Shown piece after piece: positions 34,743-47,974 of a stretch of 52,169 nt of DNA (positions are counted from its first letter, which is position 1; the number at the start of each line of letters is the position of its first letter). Location of the stretch: the NCBI GenBank assembly GCA_004369085.1, contig ML210351.1, positions 1 to 52,169 of the forward strand. The letters are read 5' to 3'. The notes beneath the pieces were generated by a model that did no database searches, was not told the DNA's origin, and was given only the letters and a program-made list of their open reading frames with translations. Made by a program: the position numbers and the translations under genes. The stretch is from Coprinopsis marcescibilis (Eukaryota > Basidiomycota > Agaricomycetes > Agaricales > Psathyrellaceae).

Positions 34743-36116
34743 ATGTCCATTCCTTTTCCATCCTTGGTTGAGCCTCTTTCTGCATCCAAGATAGGAACGA
34801 TCCGCAAGCCCATCATCAGAGCTGTTGAGCAGCCACCACGAGGAGCGCGTAAGCACCGAAAAAGCAGCGTTTCGGGGCCCACGACACCACCCAAAGCAAG
34901 AAACATCCCAACGCCTTTGACCTTGGTCATCAATGAAAACGAGTTTAGCGACAAATGGTGCCTTTCACCAGCACCCCACACAAGCCACGCCTCCACATCG
35001 CGAAATGTGCTGTACGAAAATCAGCTGGTGAAAAACCAACCTCGATCCGCATCGAGCGTCCCAATACCATCGTCGTCCTCAGTTCCCGTCAAGCCCAAGG
35101 GACGGTCGGTGAGGCCCCTACCACGCCCTCCACTCGCCGATGTCCCCCTCATTCCCAACTACGAACCACCACCATATTCGGAATCGCCCCCTATCACAAA
35201 TCGCCAGGAGCAGCAACGCAGCACAATCCGCCCCCTTCCTTCTGTACCATCAGTCTATTTCAGTAGTCCACAACTAACATCACCGCCGCGGACGTTCCCT
35301 CGGCCTCTACCCCTGACACCCCCAGAAACATCAGAGCCCCCACCAGAAACTCCAGCCCCAAGTCTGGCGAGAATACCAGAAACCCCATCCCTCGCACGGT
35401 CGGAACCTCCGTCCCCAACACATCCAGAGATTCCAGAAACACCATCCCTGACACTTGCAGAAGAAACACCAGAGTCCCCGCCAGAGACCCCGCCCCTGCT
35501 TACGCCAATCGACGATGAAGAGTGCATTTCCACCGCCGCCGAACCACCAACCGTCGGCCGCGGGATACTAGCGACAGGCAAGCCCGACCGACTGTCCGTC
35601 ATCTCATCGCGGTCGCTGCGTCGGATTAAAGGTGCAGCGGTGGCGGCGACGGATCTAGAGTGCAGCCTCCTTGCAAACTTATTCCGACAGCTCGAGAAAG
35701 AAAATCCGGGGCACGAGTTCTGCGAGGACATCCTGGCGAGGACTCAATGCGAGTTTGTGGTGGAGGAAGAATCGACGCCGTTCACGACGCCGAGTGCTAC
35801 TCGACGGAACACGTTTGCGAGTATTGTGACGTACAGCGACGGTTCTGGGTATGAAGAGTCGGCATACGACGTGGAGCAAGGAGAAGAAGATGAGGATGAG
35901 GGATATGGCGATGACTGCGATGATGAGAGTCTGGATAGACAAGATATGGTTATCTGGGACTGGGTCATCAAGGACGGGGTCATGGCTTCATCTGTGACTT
36001 CGCAGCCAGCCAAGGCCCAACTCCGGTTCAGCAAGAAATGGCTGCGAGAAAAGAACGGATGTCGGTGGGTTGAAGACAATTACGAAGCTGTCCTCACGAT
36101 TCTGCGGAAGCTGTGA
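34743..36116 (+). CDS. Pro/Ser-rich protein with conserved acidic and C-terminal blocks (457 aa)
   Basis: A single uninterrupted exon; the first ATG of the frame is 34743. Residues 1-290 are disordered, rich in Pro, Ser and Thr, with recurring PETP/PETPSL units (about residues 205-275). The C-terminal half is more ordered: a LSVISSRSLRRIKGA-like basic segment, TDLECSLLANLFRQLEKENPGHEF helix, an acidic DVEQGEEDEDEGYGDD tract, and a final RFSKKWLREKNGCRWVEDNY block that looks structured. I do not recognise a named domain; it is probably a basidiomycete-specific protein. No signal peptide or membrane segment is seen. Lack of introns is unusual for this window. Confidence 0.75.
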   Translation: MSIPFPSLVEPLSASKIGTIRKPIIRAVEQPPRGARKHRKSSVSGPTTPPKARNIPTPLTLVINENEFSDKWCLSPAPHTSHASTSRNVLYENQLVKNQPRSASSVPIPSSSSVPVKPKGRSVRPLPRPPLADVPLIPNYEPPPYSESPPITNRQEQQRSTIRPLPSVPSVYFSSPQLTSPPRTFPRPLPLTPPETSEPPPETPAPSLARIPETPSLARSEPPSPTHPEIPETPSLTLAEETPESPPETPPLLTPIDDEECISTAAEPPTVGRGILATGKPDRLSVISSRSLRRIKGAAVAATDLECSLLANLFRQLEKENPGHEFCEDILARTQCEFVVEEESTPFTTPSATRRNTFASIVTYSDGSGYEESAYDVEQGEEDEDEGYGDDCDDESLDRQDMVIWDWVIKDGVMASSVTSQPAKAQLRFSKKWLREKNGCRWVEDNYEAVLTILRKL

Positions 36117-36586
36117 CGAAAATGGAACGGAATATCATGGAAATTTGCGTTTCTGCCAGTCGCACCATGCTGCGCATGTATTTGTACAAATTGCATAGAC
36201 AACATTTATGTTACTTACAGACTTAATTTGCTGCCTGAAAAGTGTCTGCGATGGCTATCATTGCCCGTGACGAGACGACAGCCTGTTACGTGTACCTTTG
36301 TCGAGCCTTTTGTCCTCTGCAGCGACAAGAAGAGGAAGAGAGCGTGCGACTGAGAGTCCTGACGAGAATGAGGGACTAAAATGTAAAATTTTGGGTGCTG
36401 CAGGACGTGGACAACGATGAGCTCGAGTAGATGGTCGTCGTTGCGGGGAAAGAAGGTTGGGAGTTGTTTGGCCTGGGATTGTCTGCCACGCGCGCCAAAG
36501 CCTGTGCCTCCTCCTTCAATCTCCCATCTTCCTCCTCGTCCGAATCTTTTTTTCCGCAACAGCGGCTGTCTTAGCCAGCGTCAGGG
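36117..36586. other. Intergenic region upstream of set1
   Basis: About 470 bp between same-strand genes. There are no coding signals; it should contain the terminator of the upstream gene and the set1 promoter, neither of which I can pinpoint. Confidence 0.5.
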
Positions 36587-39500
36587 ATGTCGGGAAAGCC
36601 TCCACCGACAGGTCCTAGGGCATTGGCGGGGGCTGGGACTTCGACCTCGCTGTCGTCGTCGTCCAGCTCGCTCAACGGTCCAACCCAGGCCCTGCTCCAG
36701 CGCCCTCCGCCATCTGCCCCAGCTTCTCTGTCCAGCAAACGAATACCGACAGGGCCACGTAGTCTCCATCCTCAGCCCAGATATCCCTCTCTAGGTCCAA
36801 AAACACCGTACAATGGCTTCAGCAACAATACCAGCTATTCAAGCTCTGCTGGGCCCAGCATGACGAACGGCCTGCATGCCAGAGACCCACAGAGCAGCAG
36901 ATACCCTTCCTCGAGCAACGGTAAAAAGCCAGAAGGAGCGAATGACTCGATGGTAGCTAACAAATCTCTACAATATTGAAGACTATTTGATTGACTTGCA
37001 TTCTAACAGCAGACCCGGCAGTCTGGCTCACCACAACGTCCGACTCTGGCCAAATCCACGGTGGAGACGAACATAAATGGCCCTGGGCCGTCGAGCTCGA
37101 TACCTGAACTACGTTCAACGATATCTATTGCCATTCCTACCACAACCGCTGCATTGCCTGCAAACCGTCCATCTGTACAGATAACTTTACCATCTGCACA
37201 CAGAGGGGCACCACCACCACCTGACGAACCGCCTCCCCCGCCTCCTCCTCCTTCGCAGCCTCCACCGTCACAACCACCACCACCTCCACCACCACCGGCG
37301 TCTTTGCCATCGCCTCCACCGCCGCCTTCGCCTGCCTTGCCGTCGCCTACGCCCCCACCACCTCCTGTCACTCGGCCTGCATCTCCACCCAAAACGATAC
37401 TGAACTCGTCTTCTGTTGGCATTCCTGCACCACCTACAGAAGAACCGCCTTCTCAACCACCCCCACCTCCGTCGACCGCGAGGCCGCCTAGTCCTCGCCC
37501 ACCTCCACCCCCAGCACCTGCACCAGCACCGGCATCACCTCCCCGCACCCATCGTTCACGCTCACCGGTGAGAAGTAGGCCTATTGATCTCCCTCCCAAA
37601 CCAATCACCACCGATCGCCCTTCACGGCCACACTCACCTCCTCGTGCCTCATCTTCCAGTCACCCCCGCCCGCGGTCACGATCTCGTCCTCCTCCACATT
37701 CATCATCACGTCCTCGGTCACGTTCTCCGCGTTCACGGTCGCCAAGATCTCCCTCTCCAGGCAGGTACATCGACCGTCGACCACGATACAGCAGTCGATG
37801 GGATCGGGACAGAGATTGGGACAGAGGTAGAGACCGGGACAGAGACCGGGACTACCGTCGTCCATACCGTTCACCACCGCCACGCAGAGACTATCCTCCA
37901 TCCAGCCGACCGTCACATCGAGGTCCTCCGTCACCCTATTCCAGACGCGACCATCCTCCAATTCCACCGCGTTCACCAGAGAAGGAACCTGAAGCACCGC
38001 CACCACCATCCCCTCCGCCCCCACCAAAGCAAGAAACACCTCAACCTACCTATCTTCCACTCCCTTCATGGCCTCCTCCAAAGGAAAAATTCAGCGAGGA
38101 ACGGACATACAAGCTTCTATACGATCATTCCACAGACGCCAACTTTGTTCATTTCATTCAAGGTTACTCCAAACCGCCATCATACTATCGCGGCTTGATA
38201 GACTACATCAAGAAGAATGGTCCCCCTGAGATTTTGCAGAGAAGGGTTCAGATCAAGGGCAAGGGCAAGGATGTGGGGTTGTATAGGTTTGAGGGTGAGG
38301 TGATCGGTCCTGCGGAAGATGGGAGCATAGTGGAGGAAGAACCTGTCCCGAGAGATCCTCGACAAATACCGGCAGTGCAAGAGTTACGGTCACATCGACC
38401 CCCTAGGTTCGAATTGCATCAGGTCACTTACGAGGTACGAGGAATCCGTTAACGACGCGTCCTTTCAAGCTAACGTTTTTGCTTTGTTAGCCGGACGAGA
38501 ACTCGACCGAGAAACCGCCGACAACAGTGGTCTTTGCCAACCTCTCCCAACTAACCTCGAATTCCAACCTCAAGCGACATGTTGCGCAATACGGCTCCGT
38601 GCTCTCGTTCGAACCAAAGATCGATTCAATACGAGGTGTGGCAATGGGTGTGGTCATCGTCAAGTTCGCTACGCACGAAGAGGCCAAGAAGTGTTTGGAA
38701 AAGGAACATGGGCGAAGGGGTGGGTTGACCCACATGCAAAAAAACGAAGAGTGGTCGGTGGTGTGGGACGAGGATGGGAAGGTGGCAGCGGCGCTGGTCA
38801 AGCATATCGAACTCACCAGAAGAGCAGGATCAAAGCCCAAGCCGCCGTATCCCAATGGTATCTCGACTTCAGCATCAAGTGGTCCCAAACCTGGTGGTGA
38901 AAGCACGCCTCAGACACCTTCGACCAGTGCACCGCCCAAATACCCGCCGCATCGCGGCAGCGACCTTCGGTATCCTCAGCGCAGTCAGCACCCACACCCC
39001 AGCGAATCGAAACGTTCCGAGAGCCGTGTTACACAAGTTGTCGAAAAAGTTCCAGCTCCCATTCCGTTGAACCTGCAGAGGGCGAAGGAGGAAATCAAAC
39101 GGCCTCCTGAAGAGAGTACCAGGAGCAGTGACCCAGCCCGTGCCGATTCTTCCTCTGGTGGAAAGGGTGAATCATCCGCAGGAAAGGAGCCATCGAGTGA
39201 CAAACCGGCGGAGGAGAAACTCAAGGTTCCTGAGAAGTCGGAGGAGGAGAAGGCAGCGGAGCGTGCTCGAATCACACAAGAGTTGACCGCCATCGGGAAG
39301 GAATACGTCCACGTACAGATCCTCGCAGACGCCGACCCTTATACAGTGAAAGAGAGCAGGATTCGGACGTATTTTGAAACATATGGAATCGTCCCCGACA
39401 AAGTAAGTCCTCAGCCTCCTGCCACAGTTTTTTGTTTTTACTCACCTTGTTCGCAGATCCTTCGCAACTATGCCGGCCTTTATGTTACCTTTGTCAAGCC

Positions 39501-41335
39501 AGGATCGGCGATCCGCGCGTGTGTCCTGCTGTCTGCCCCCTTCAACAAAGACGTTCCTCTCATTGGGACGCTCCGCGTCAAGCTCAGCCACCACCTGCCA
39601 CCGTCGCCCCCGAGCGATGAACCGGCGAGTTTGGACCAGCAAAAGATCATCGAAATTGCGCGCGAGATGATTATAACGGAGCTGAAAGCCACGCTTGAAC
39701 GCGACCTCAACCAGAGATACATCTACCCGGAGATTGTGAGGGTGATGTCGGACGAGAAGGCGCTGGCGACGAAGAATGAGCACGCGGCCAACGCGCCTGT
39801 CTTGCCCAAGGTCAAGCCCGTGAACCGTGGGTTGAAGGGTCTGTCGTTCAAGAAGGCGAAGAAGAAGGTGGAGGAGGTTGTAGTGCCAAAGCCGGTTGAA
39901 GAGCAACTGAAGGAGAATAAGGTTGAGGAGGAGGACAGGGCTGAGCCTGAGGAGGAGGTGGATAGCCGGCCAAAGAAGAAGATGCGGAAGGATGCCAAGA
40001 AGTTGAGGGTTGTGGAGGATGTTGAATCAGAAGACGAGATCGGTCAACCTGCTGCTCAAGAAGAGCCTAGTCGCAAACGGGCCACCTCCGAGATCCAAGA
40101 TGAGGAGGCTGAGCGACCGGTGAAGAAGAAACAGAAGCTGGAAGTGGAGGGCAAGGGCAAGAAAGCGTCCAAGAAGGCGAAGCGGGGAGCTGTGGCTGTT
40201 GTGGTTGGGGATGACGAGGACGAGATCGTGCCTCTGGCTGTTGCAAAGATCATCGTCAAATCGGATCTCGAGTCTCCCTCGCGCAGTCCTTCTCCCTCCA
40301 CCCTGCGTCCTGCACGTGCGCTCACACCTCGACCTCCTACGCCACCTCCCGATCTTGTGGAGCTTGGGATCTGTGAGGATGAGGAGGATCTGTACTTTGC
40401 CAAGCTTGCTTTGATGGGGTATGATCCTGCTGCTGCTGCCGCTGCTGCATTGGAGGACGAGCCGGAACCTGCGCCTGAGGAGCCGATTTCGTATCGCAAG
40501 CATCTTACGGGGTCTGCACGTACGGAAGGGTTCTACAAGATCGATCATAAAGACAAGGCGGCGTATGTTGCGCAGTACCAAAGCAAGGCCAAGGGCGCAG
40601 AGGTTGTTGATCGGACTGTTGTGCCCGTGGACGAGCCTTTGCAGCAACATGTCACGTCCTCGCGGTCCAATCGAGCCAATGCGCGGCGGCGTGCGCAGGG
40701 TCTGGAGGAGATGAACCAGGTGCAGCGGGCTGTTGCGTTGTCCAAGGGTGAAACTGCGGCGAGTGAGCTTTCGTTCAAGTTTAATCAGCTGCAGACGCGG
40801 AAGAAGCACTTGAGGTTTGCGAGGTCGTCGATTCATGATTGGGGCTTGTATGCGATGGAGAGGATTTTGAAGGGGGAGATGGTGATTGAGTATGTGGGAG
40901 AGGTTATTAGGGCGCAGGTCGCTGATAAACGGGAGAAGGCGTATGAGAGGCAGGGGATTGGGAGCAGTTATCTGTTTAGGATTGATGAGGAGCTGGTGGT
41001 GGATGCGACCAAGAAGGGAAATCTTGGGTATGTTTTAATTTCCCTGCAAATGAATGTATGGCCTAACTAACCTTTTTACAGACGTCTGATCAACCATTCG
41101 TGCGATCCCAACTGTACGGCAAAGATTATCACGATCAACGGGGAGAAGAAGATTGTCATTTATGCTAAGCAAGATATTGAGTACGGCGACGAGATCACCT
41201 ATGGTATGTTTTCTTCCTTTTTGTTACCTGGCCGTTCATTCTCTAACGGTTCTTGCAGATTATCATTTCCCTTTCGAACAAGACAAGATTCCTTGCTTGT
41301 GTGGTTCTGCAAAGTGTCGTGGTTATTTGAACTAG
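36587..41335 (+). CDS. set1: Set1, histone H3 lysine-4 methyltransferase of COMPASS (1,490 aa)
   Basis: Exons: 36587-36952, 37010-38434, 38491-39402, 39457-41027, 41082-41203 and 41259-41335. They join in phase to 1,490 residues. Order of parts: a Ser/Pro-rich start; a very Pro-rich stretch (about 190-325), then an RS/DR-rich stretch ([14 protein letters not shown]); an RRM near 608-680 ([32 protein letters not shown]); a second RRM-like/Set1-associated domain near 865-950; a long Lys/Glu-rich linker; the N-SET motif [14 protein letters not shown]; and SET plus post-SET in the last ~142 residues ([45 protein letters not shown]). The catalytic NHSCDPN and Tyr residues and the zinc-binding post-SET cysteines are all present. 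It acts in the nucleus with Swd/Bre2-type partners. Confidence 0.95.
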
Positions 41336-41582
41336 AACTTGTTGTAGTATAAGTATTTGCTATACTTGTTGTCTTATTACTTTTTTTTTATATTTCTGTT
41401 TTTACTTCTGTGTCCATATTTTCAATGTCAATGTTCAATACAAAGTCTCCTCTCTATCTACTATAAAAGTCCGAGTCATTGGGTCCAAAAGGGTAGTGCG
41501 GGGAAGAGAGCCATTCTTGGCCTGCTTCTTGGCGCTGTTAAACGCTGCAACATCGAATGACGTAAGCCAATGCGACTCTGCC

Positions 41583-44500
41583 ATGGGCAATGTGCACTCT
41601 GGCTCGACGTTGACTCGGACGACTGGCGCATTGGACTCGTATGTAGCTGATCTCGGGCCAGATATCATATATGAGAGAAGGTATGTTTCGTGAAATTACA
41701 ATTGCTGATTATTAATTCGGTTGGTTTCAGTCTCGGTACCTCGCGTTTCCTCAAGACCGTCAAATGCAAGCATAGAAATGGCTATCTCGTCGTCAAGATA
41801 TTCGTCAAGCCGGACCCTGGTCTATCACTTAGAAACTACCATAGACGACTAAAGAGTGCGTTGGTCTTCTACTTGACCTGGTGTGGCTGCTGACTGCGCG
41901 ACACAGTTGACAAGGAAGCTCTCACCGACATCGCCAATATATACAACTACCAAGCGTTCGTAGAAACCGAAAAGGCGGGCTATATCATACGGCAATGGGT
42001 AGCTAGTAATCTCTACGACCGTATCAGGTGCGTTTCGAGTTTCACCTCTGAGCTCGCCTGACCTTTGATCTCCAGCACTCGCCCGTTCCTGAGCATGGTG
42101 GAGAAGCGGTGGATCTCCTTCCAGCTCCTAAACGCTCTTCGAGACGCCAGAAACCGCAAGGTCTCGCATGGCGACATCAAGTCCGAGAACATCCTCGTAA
42201 CCTCCTGGAACTGGGTCTACCTAACCGACTTTGCATCCTACAAACCCACCTACCTGCCCCTCGACGACCCCTCCGACTTTTCGTTCTACTTTGACACCTC
42301 TGGCCGTAGGACATGCTACCTCGCACCGGAACGCTTCTACACTCACGAAAACAACCCGGGCATCAGTGCGAAGAAGACAAAGATCGCGGCGATTGAGGAT
42401 ACGGTTGGGAAGCGCGACGGCAAAGTCACCGAGTCGATGGACTGCTTCAGTGCCGGATGTGTTATCGCAGAACTCTTTCTCGAAGGCGCTCCGATGTTCA
42501 CCCTAAGCCAGCTGTTCAAATATAGAGAGGGAGAATTGAACGTTGATTCGCAGCTGGCTTCCATAGAGGATGAAGGAATCAAGGTGAGTACACCGCCTCT
42601 ATCTTGAGCTCTCGATGCTTAGTGGCGACAGAACCTCATCAAAGAGATGATACACATCGACCCTGCAGCACGACCGACCTTTGACAGCCTCTTGCACACG
42701 TCAAGAGGGTCTGTGTTCCCGGAAACCTTTTATTCGTTTCTGCACAATTATATCTCCACGCTGAACGAACCGACTGCCCCCTACGCCAACCCTTCAACTT
42801 CCACTACCCCAGGAGGCAATTCTAGGTCAGGTCCTGCTTCATCTGGACTGGAACCAACACCAGAAACGGTCGCAAATGACTCGGACCACCGAATGGAACG
42901 GATATGGGAAGATCATGAGAGCATAGAACCGTATTTGTGTCTCGACAACGAAGACCGGGCCATGGATATCAACATCGACTACACCGCAACGCTCCAAGGA
43001 GACTACAAATCTTTCCAGGTATGCAAAACACCGTGGCTTGTAGGGATGTAGGGCTAACGGAGGATACGGCAGGACGTCATCCCAGTGGAACTGCACATTC
43101 CAAACAGGGAGTCTAGACTCAGGACGCATGCTGGGAGGACCGCTGCGTTGGAAGGTACAATTCTCCATTCATTTCCCGGCTGTGATGGCTAAATTTCAAG
43201 TTTATAGATGGCCCAGCCCTTATTATTCTCGCGTCTGTTACTGCCAACATTCGAAATTGCAGGCTGCCAAGTTCTAAGACTCGGGCATTGGATGTCTTCC
43301 TCGCTCTATCTTGCCACCTCACGGACGAAGCCAAACTAGATCGCATGGTTCCTTATATCGTGGAGCTCCTTCACGACGATTCGGCACTGGTTCGGTCAGC
43401 TGCCTTGCGAACACTGGTTCAAGTGGTGAGTTACTTCAGCACCACCCTACTGCTGCTGTTGTTGACTGTGACTTTACAGCTGACACTGGTGTCTGTGATA
43501 ACGCCTTCCAATGTTGCAATATTCTCAGAGTATATCATCCCGAACATCAAGCACCTAGTCCAAGACCCGGAAGTGTCAGTGAGATGCACGTATGCCCAAT
43601 GCATCGTACCCATAGCAGACACAGCTGTGAGGTATCTGGAGATGGGCCAAGCGTTGAAGGCGCACGGCGCTTTCAACTTGTCGGCAGAGGGCCAAGATCA
43701 CGAAAATGCCCATTACGAGGTTGGTTTATTCACTTTGGCCCTATAATGCCATCTTAAACCGCATTTCAGATTTCGTACGATGCCAGCATGCAGGAGCTTC
43801 AAAGCCACATTCAGGAACACCTCTCTGCCCTCCTAATGGATCCATCCAGCGTTGTCAAACGAGCTGTTCTCCACAACATTTCGACGCTCTGCGTGTTTCT
43901 TGGGCGGCAGAAGACGAATGACGTCCTTTTAAGCCATATGATCACCTATCTGAACGACCGGGACTGGCTTCTGAGGTATTCTTTCTTCGAGAGCATCGTA
44001 GATGTGGCTGCTTGCGCTGGGGGTCGAAGTTTGGAAGAGTATATATTACCATTAATGATCCAAGCACTTTCTGGTGAGTTTCCTGCACTGAATCCATCTT
44101 ATTCCAAAATAACGTACGCGTCTATATAGATGTTGAAGAAAGCGTTGTTGCAAGAGTATTGGGCGCTCTGACCAGCCTCTGTGAACTTGGACTATTCCAG
44201 AAGATGAGGATTTGGGAACTGATGAGTGCAACCCTTGGGTTCCTATACCACCCTAACATTTGGATACGCCAAGGTAAGGGTAACTCCGTATTCTCTACAA
44301 CCTTCCATTATTCACTCGGTTTCCACTCTAGGGGCCGCTGCGTTCATCACCTCCGCCGCCCAGCATTTACCGACAAGCGACATCTGGTGCATCCTGTATC
44401 CCTCTCTTCGCCACTTTCTTAAATCCGACGTCACGGACATTACCACTCTGAGCCTCTTACGAGCTATGAAGCCTCCGGTATGATATATGTCCCTTTACAT

Positions 44501-47350
44501 CTCTTGATATCTCGACGAAATTTACCTGCGCATGCTAGCTTCCTCGGCAAATCCTTGACTCTTCGGTCAGATGGGCAATGAAAGCAGACAAGAGTGTGTT
44601 TTGGAGCCGTCCAAGGCGACCCAAGGGCGAGTCGCCTAGAGAAAGCGTCATCACGATCAGAAAGGCAGGCACAGGTTCGATCGCTCGAAACAAGTCGGAC
44701 GAGGACGAGGAGCAGATTACCAAGCTGCAGCAGCTGGGAATGACCACGAGCGATGAAAGTAAATTGCTTGCAATGCGAGATTACATTCTCAAATTGGCCA
44801 ATGCTACATCAAGGTGTGCTCACTCATTTCCTGGTGGTTGTTTGCAATCTGGACTAACCAATGTTCGAATGTAGCTTTTCGTCTCGCTTGAGCTACGAAC
44901 CTGATACCGGCAAGAATCTCAAGGTCACCGGCAACCTAGAGCTGCAGAAGCTTGGTGTCGTGCCACAAACAGTCTTCCTGAAGCAGCGTCAAGAGCCATA
45001 CACAGCAGGGTCGTCACGGATGTCGTTCGCTTCCAGTCGGAAACTTGTGTCCGGCCGATCATCTGCCCTCAGTCCACGGTTCCCTCGAGCATCAAGCATA
45101 GACCAGGCGATGTCCACGGGTACAGCAGCTCCGTTTGAAGACCTCCGACGCAGGCTTGCCAACATCAACCACTCTGCTTCCTCAGTCGGGCAAATCCCTC
45201 CCCGAGACGCACGGAGTGTGTCCTCTCCTCTGGCCCCGTCTAGCTCAGCCGCGTCTGTTGCCTCTGCCACTTCACCGGGTCCCCTGGAACGACCGCCAAG
45301 TCCGACAGAGTCTGATGTTTCCAATGCCAATTCGGTGTCGCTGAGACCCGCCAGTAGGCTCCATGTTGGAAGCGCAGATGGGTCCAAGGCTGCACCCGCG
45401 ATTGGCTCGTCCAAGACCGTCGCAACTGGCCTGCTCGATGCACATTCTCATATCGGCTCTCCAGACCCCTCCGGTCGTTCCTCTCCACTGTCAATGTCTG
45501 CAACTCTTCGTCCACATCGGCCACGAGTTCCTTCCCTGCTGCAAATATCAACCTACGGTGAGTCGGCATGCCTTTTTTTTTTCGCTTGCAATTTTCTTAG
45601 TCTCGTTTTTAGACGGGTCGGAACCTGGGATAAGTAATCTTCTCGAAGACCTCTATTTGGACAACCATAAAGAGCTCCAGCAAGATTTCGGACCACCAGT
45701 TCACGAGGGGCCAGTACGACGACGGAACGCAACACGCAACCCCTTCACTAACCGAGACAACACGAACAAGAAGCTCGAAGCTACGCTCATCTCCAATCTA
45801 ACATCGCATTCGGACACTATCACCGGGATAGCTGTTTCTCCTGACCATCTTTACTTTGTCACCTCCTCGGATGACAAGACTGTGAAAATCTGGGATACGG
45901 CAAGGTTGGAGCGGAACGTCACAAGTAAACCGAGGCACACCTACGGCCAACACCACGCGCGGGTCAAATGCGTCTGCACGATCGAAGGTGTACATTGCTT
46001 TGCCAGTGCTGCTGAGGACGGGAGCTTGCATGTCGTCCGAATCCAGATATCGCAGAGTGGTTCGTTGCCCAAGTACACCAAACTCCAGGTTATCCGGGAA
46101 CACAGAGTAGAGAATGTTGGGGAGTATATCACTTGCATGACGCATTACAAGACCGGTAGGTTGATCCATTACGCTCTGGTTCTTCGTAGCAGGCTGACCC
46201 TCTCTCTCTCTGCCTGTAGATTCCACTTCGGACTTGGTTTATGCTACGACTCATTCGAACATCACGACAATTGACCTTCGGACGATGCGTGTCCTTCAGA
46301 CAATGGAGAACCCCCGCCACTACGGGCCAATAACAGCCATGTGCATGGATCGCAAGAAAGCCTGGCTCGTCGTCGGAACCTCAACGGGAGTTCTGACGCT
46401 GTGGGACAAACGGTTCGGGATCCTGCTCAAGAGCTGGAACACAGCAGCAAGCACCGCAGGGAGGTCATGCAAGATTCACCAATGCACCGTTCACCCAACA
46501 AAGGGCCGCGGAAAGTGGATAATGGTGGCCTTTGAGTCGTCGAAAAAGGGCACGCCGCGGTCATCGACGACGGTGATCGAAGTGTGGGATCTGGAAAAGG
46601 CGGTGATGGTTGAGACGTTCGTGACGGGAACAGGGGCGGATTCTGTGCCAGAGCCACGGCAGGAAGTCGGTGTTGAGGCTAACATGAGTCCTGCTGCCGC
46701 CATTGCTGCGCTGGTCAGGACAAGACAGGTCAACAGCGATGATTGGCGTTCGTCTGCAAGGAGCCCGTTGGGTGATGAGTTGATACCGCCTCCTGCCCCG
46801 AACGTTAGGGCGATGATCGTGGGCCTTGATTTCGGAGGCTTCACTTCAGCACATCGCATGGAGTATGGAGAGGTGGTGGACCCTGTAGGCCCGTCATCGC
46901 GCAATTCGGGCAAAGGATTTGTTATCACAGGATCGGAGGATAGGAAGTTGCGGTTGTGGGATCTGGCCAAGGTTGAGAAGACTGTCGTATTCAGCGGGCT
47001 GGAGGCAGACAGTGAGAAACCCTCGTACAGGTAAAGTTGCTGTGCTGTTGTGACGTGTTGTGATTTGGATTTTGCTGACATCCGTCTATGTCTTTAGTGT
47101 GCACTCTGAAGGTGGGCAAGAAGGTGCGGTTGCATATGTCGAAACGTGGCCTGTCACACCTGGAGGTAGTCAATCGAGTCGACCGGCTCACAGGACCCCT
47201 TTAACTACACAACATCAGCAGAACCTACTCAAATCACATCGAGACGTGGTCACTGCGCTGGCCTGTATAGACTCGCCGTTCCGTGGTGGTATCGTTAGTG
47301 GGGACCGAGCGGGTGTTGTGAAGATTTGGCGTTTAGATTATGTAGATTGA
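41583..47350 (+). CDS. vps15: Vps15, regulatory subunit of class III PI3-kinase complexes (1,645 aa)
   Basis: Sixteen exons, first 41583-41680 and last 47098-47350, others bounded near 41731-41855, 41907-42027, 42076-42583, 42632-43018, 43073-43154, 43208-43425, 43480-43719, 43770-44073, 44130-44273, 44332-44477, 44539-44813, 44875-45557, 45613-46155 and 46220-47030. All phases agree. MGNVHSGS fits the N-myristoylation pattern known for Vps15. The kinase-like domain has LVVKIF (Lys), SHGDIKSEN (146-153) and TDFASYKP (DFA at 166-168) with LAPERFY, the usual divergent Vps15 signature. HEAT repeats follow (LLHDDSALVRSAALRTL and others), a Ser-rich disordered linker (about residues 800-1000) and a C-terminal WD40 propeller (DDKTVKIWD, TLWDKRFG, SEDRKLRLWDL, final VVKIWRLDYVD). 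With Vps34 it serves autophagy and endosomal sorting. It follows set1 by 247 bp. Confidence 0.95.
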
Positions 47351-47551
47351 TTTATTTGTTTCTTGCCACTACACTACTGTATATAGGGGATCGTAATGCG
47401 ATATGGTGCGCTATTGTCTTTTCAAGTCCGGTCCGAATGCGTATGTGTGTGTGATGGTTCCCACCCCATACCAGCTTTATTCCCAGCAGACAGTTGCTCA
47501 ACAAAGTTGTTTACCCCTCAGGTACAGAGACAAGGAACTGGACGAGTAAGA

Positions 47552-47974
47552 ATGTCGAGTTCGATAAATATTATGGCTCGTGTACCCACTCCACCCCCGG
47601 CCTTCCAATTCACGAAAGCGGGCAATATACCAATCTATACTCCACAGACAATTAATGGAGATCAAAGATTCAATGAATATCACTTGACGGAAGAACATCG
47701 CGAAAGAGCGATATCCATGTGCTCACCTGGAGTGCGCTCTCCCCTGATTCCCAGCACTATGGCTCGGAGCCAGACGTCCCTCGACTATTATATGATGCAA
47801 GAATCGGAAGTCGAGAACGACTTCTCCCAGTACACGTGGATAGGTACCTGGGTGTTCTCAGTCCCAGCCCGAGCTCATGCCCTCATCCTAAACCCAAAAG
47901 AAGAGAAGAACGTTAGTATAAAAGTTCAGCGGTTTGAACGGCGTTTGGTTATGCGGGCTTTGACGCAAGCATAA
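47552..47974 (+). CDS. Small hypothetical protein (140 aa, or 121 aa if an intron is spliced)
   Basis: The frame opens at 47396, but the stretch before 47552 overlaps what should be the vps15 3' untranslated region, so I place the start at MSSSINIMARV. The middle part (AFQFTKAGNIPIYTPQTINGDQRF, then NEYHLTEEHRERAIS) looks like real coding sequence. A 57-nt in-frame stretch from 47853 has intron borders (GTACCT...AAAAG) and a CCTAAAC branch-like site, so it may be spliced out. No domain, signal peptide or membrane segment is seen. An acceptor-like CCTCAG at 47514-47519 hints at a possible 5' exon upstream. Low-confidence gene. Confidence 0.4.
   Translation: MSSSINIMARVPTPPPAFQFTKAGNIPIYTPQTINGDQRFNEYHLTEEHRERAISMCSPGVRSPLIPSTMARSQTSLDYYMMQESEVENDFSQYTWIGTWVFSVPARAHALILNPKEEKNVSIKVQRFERRLVMRALTQA

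Noticed and set aside
47396..47551. Longer N-terminus for the small hypothetical gene
   Set aside because: It begins 45 bp after the vps15 stop and looks like its 3' untranslated region; the sequence is not protein-like.
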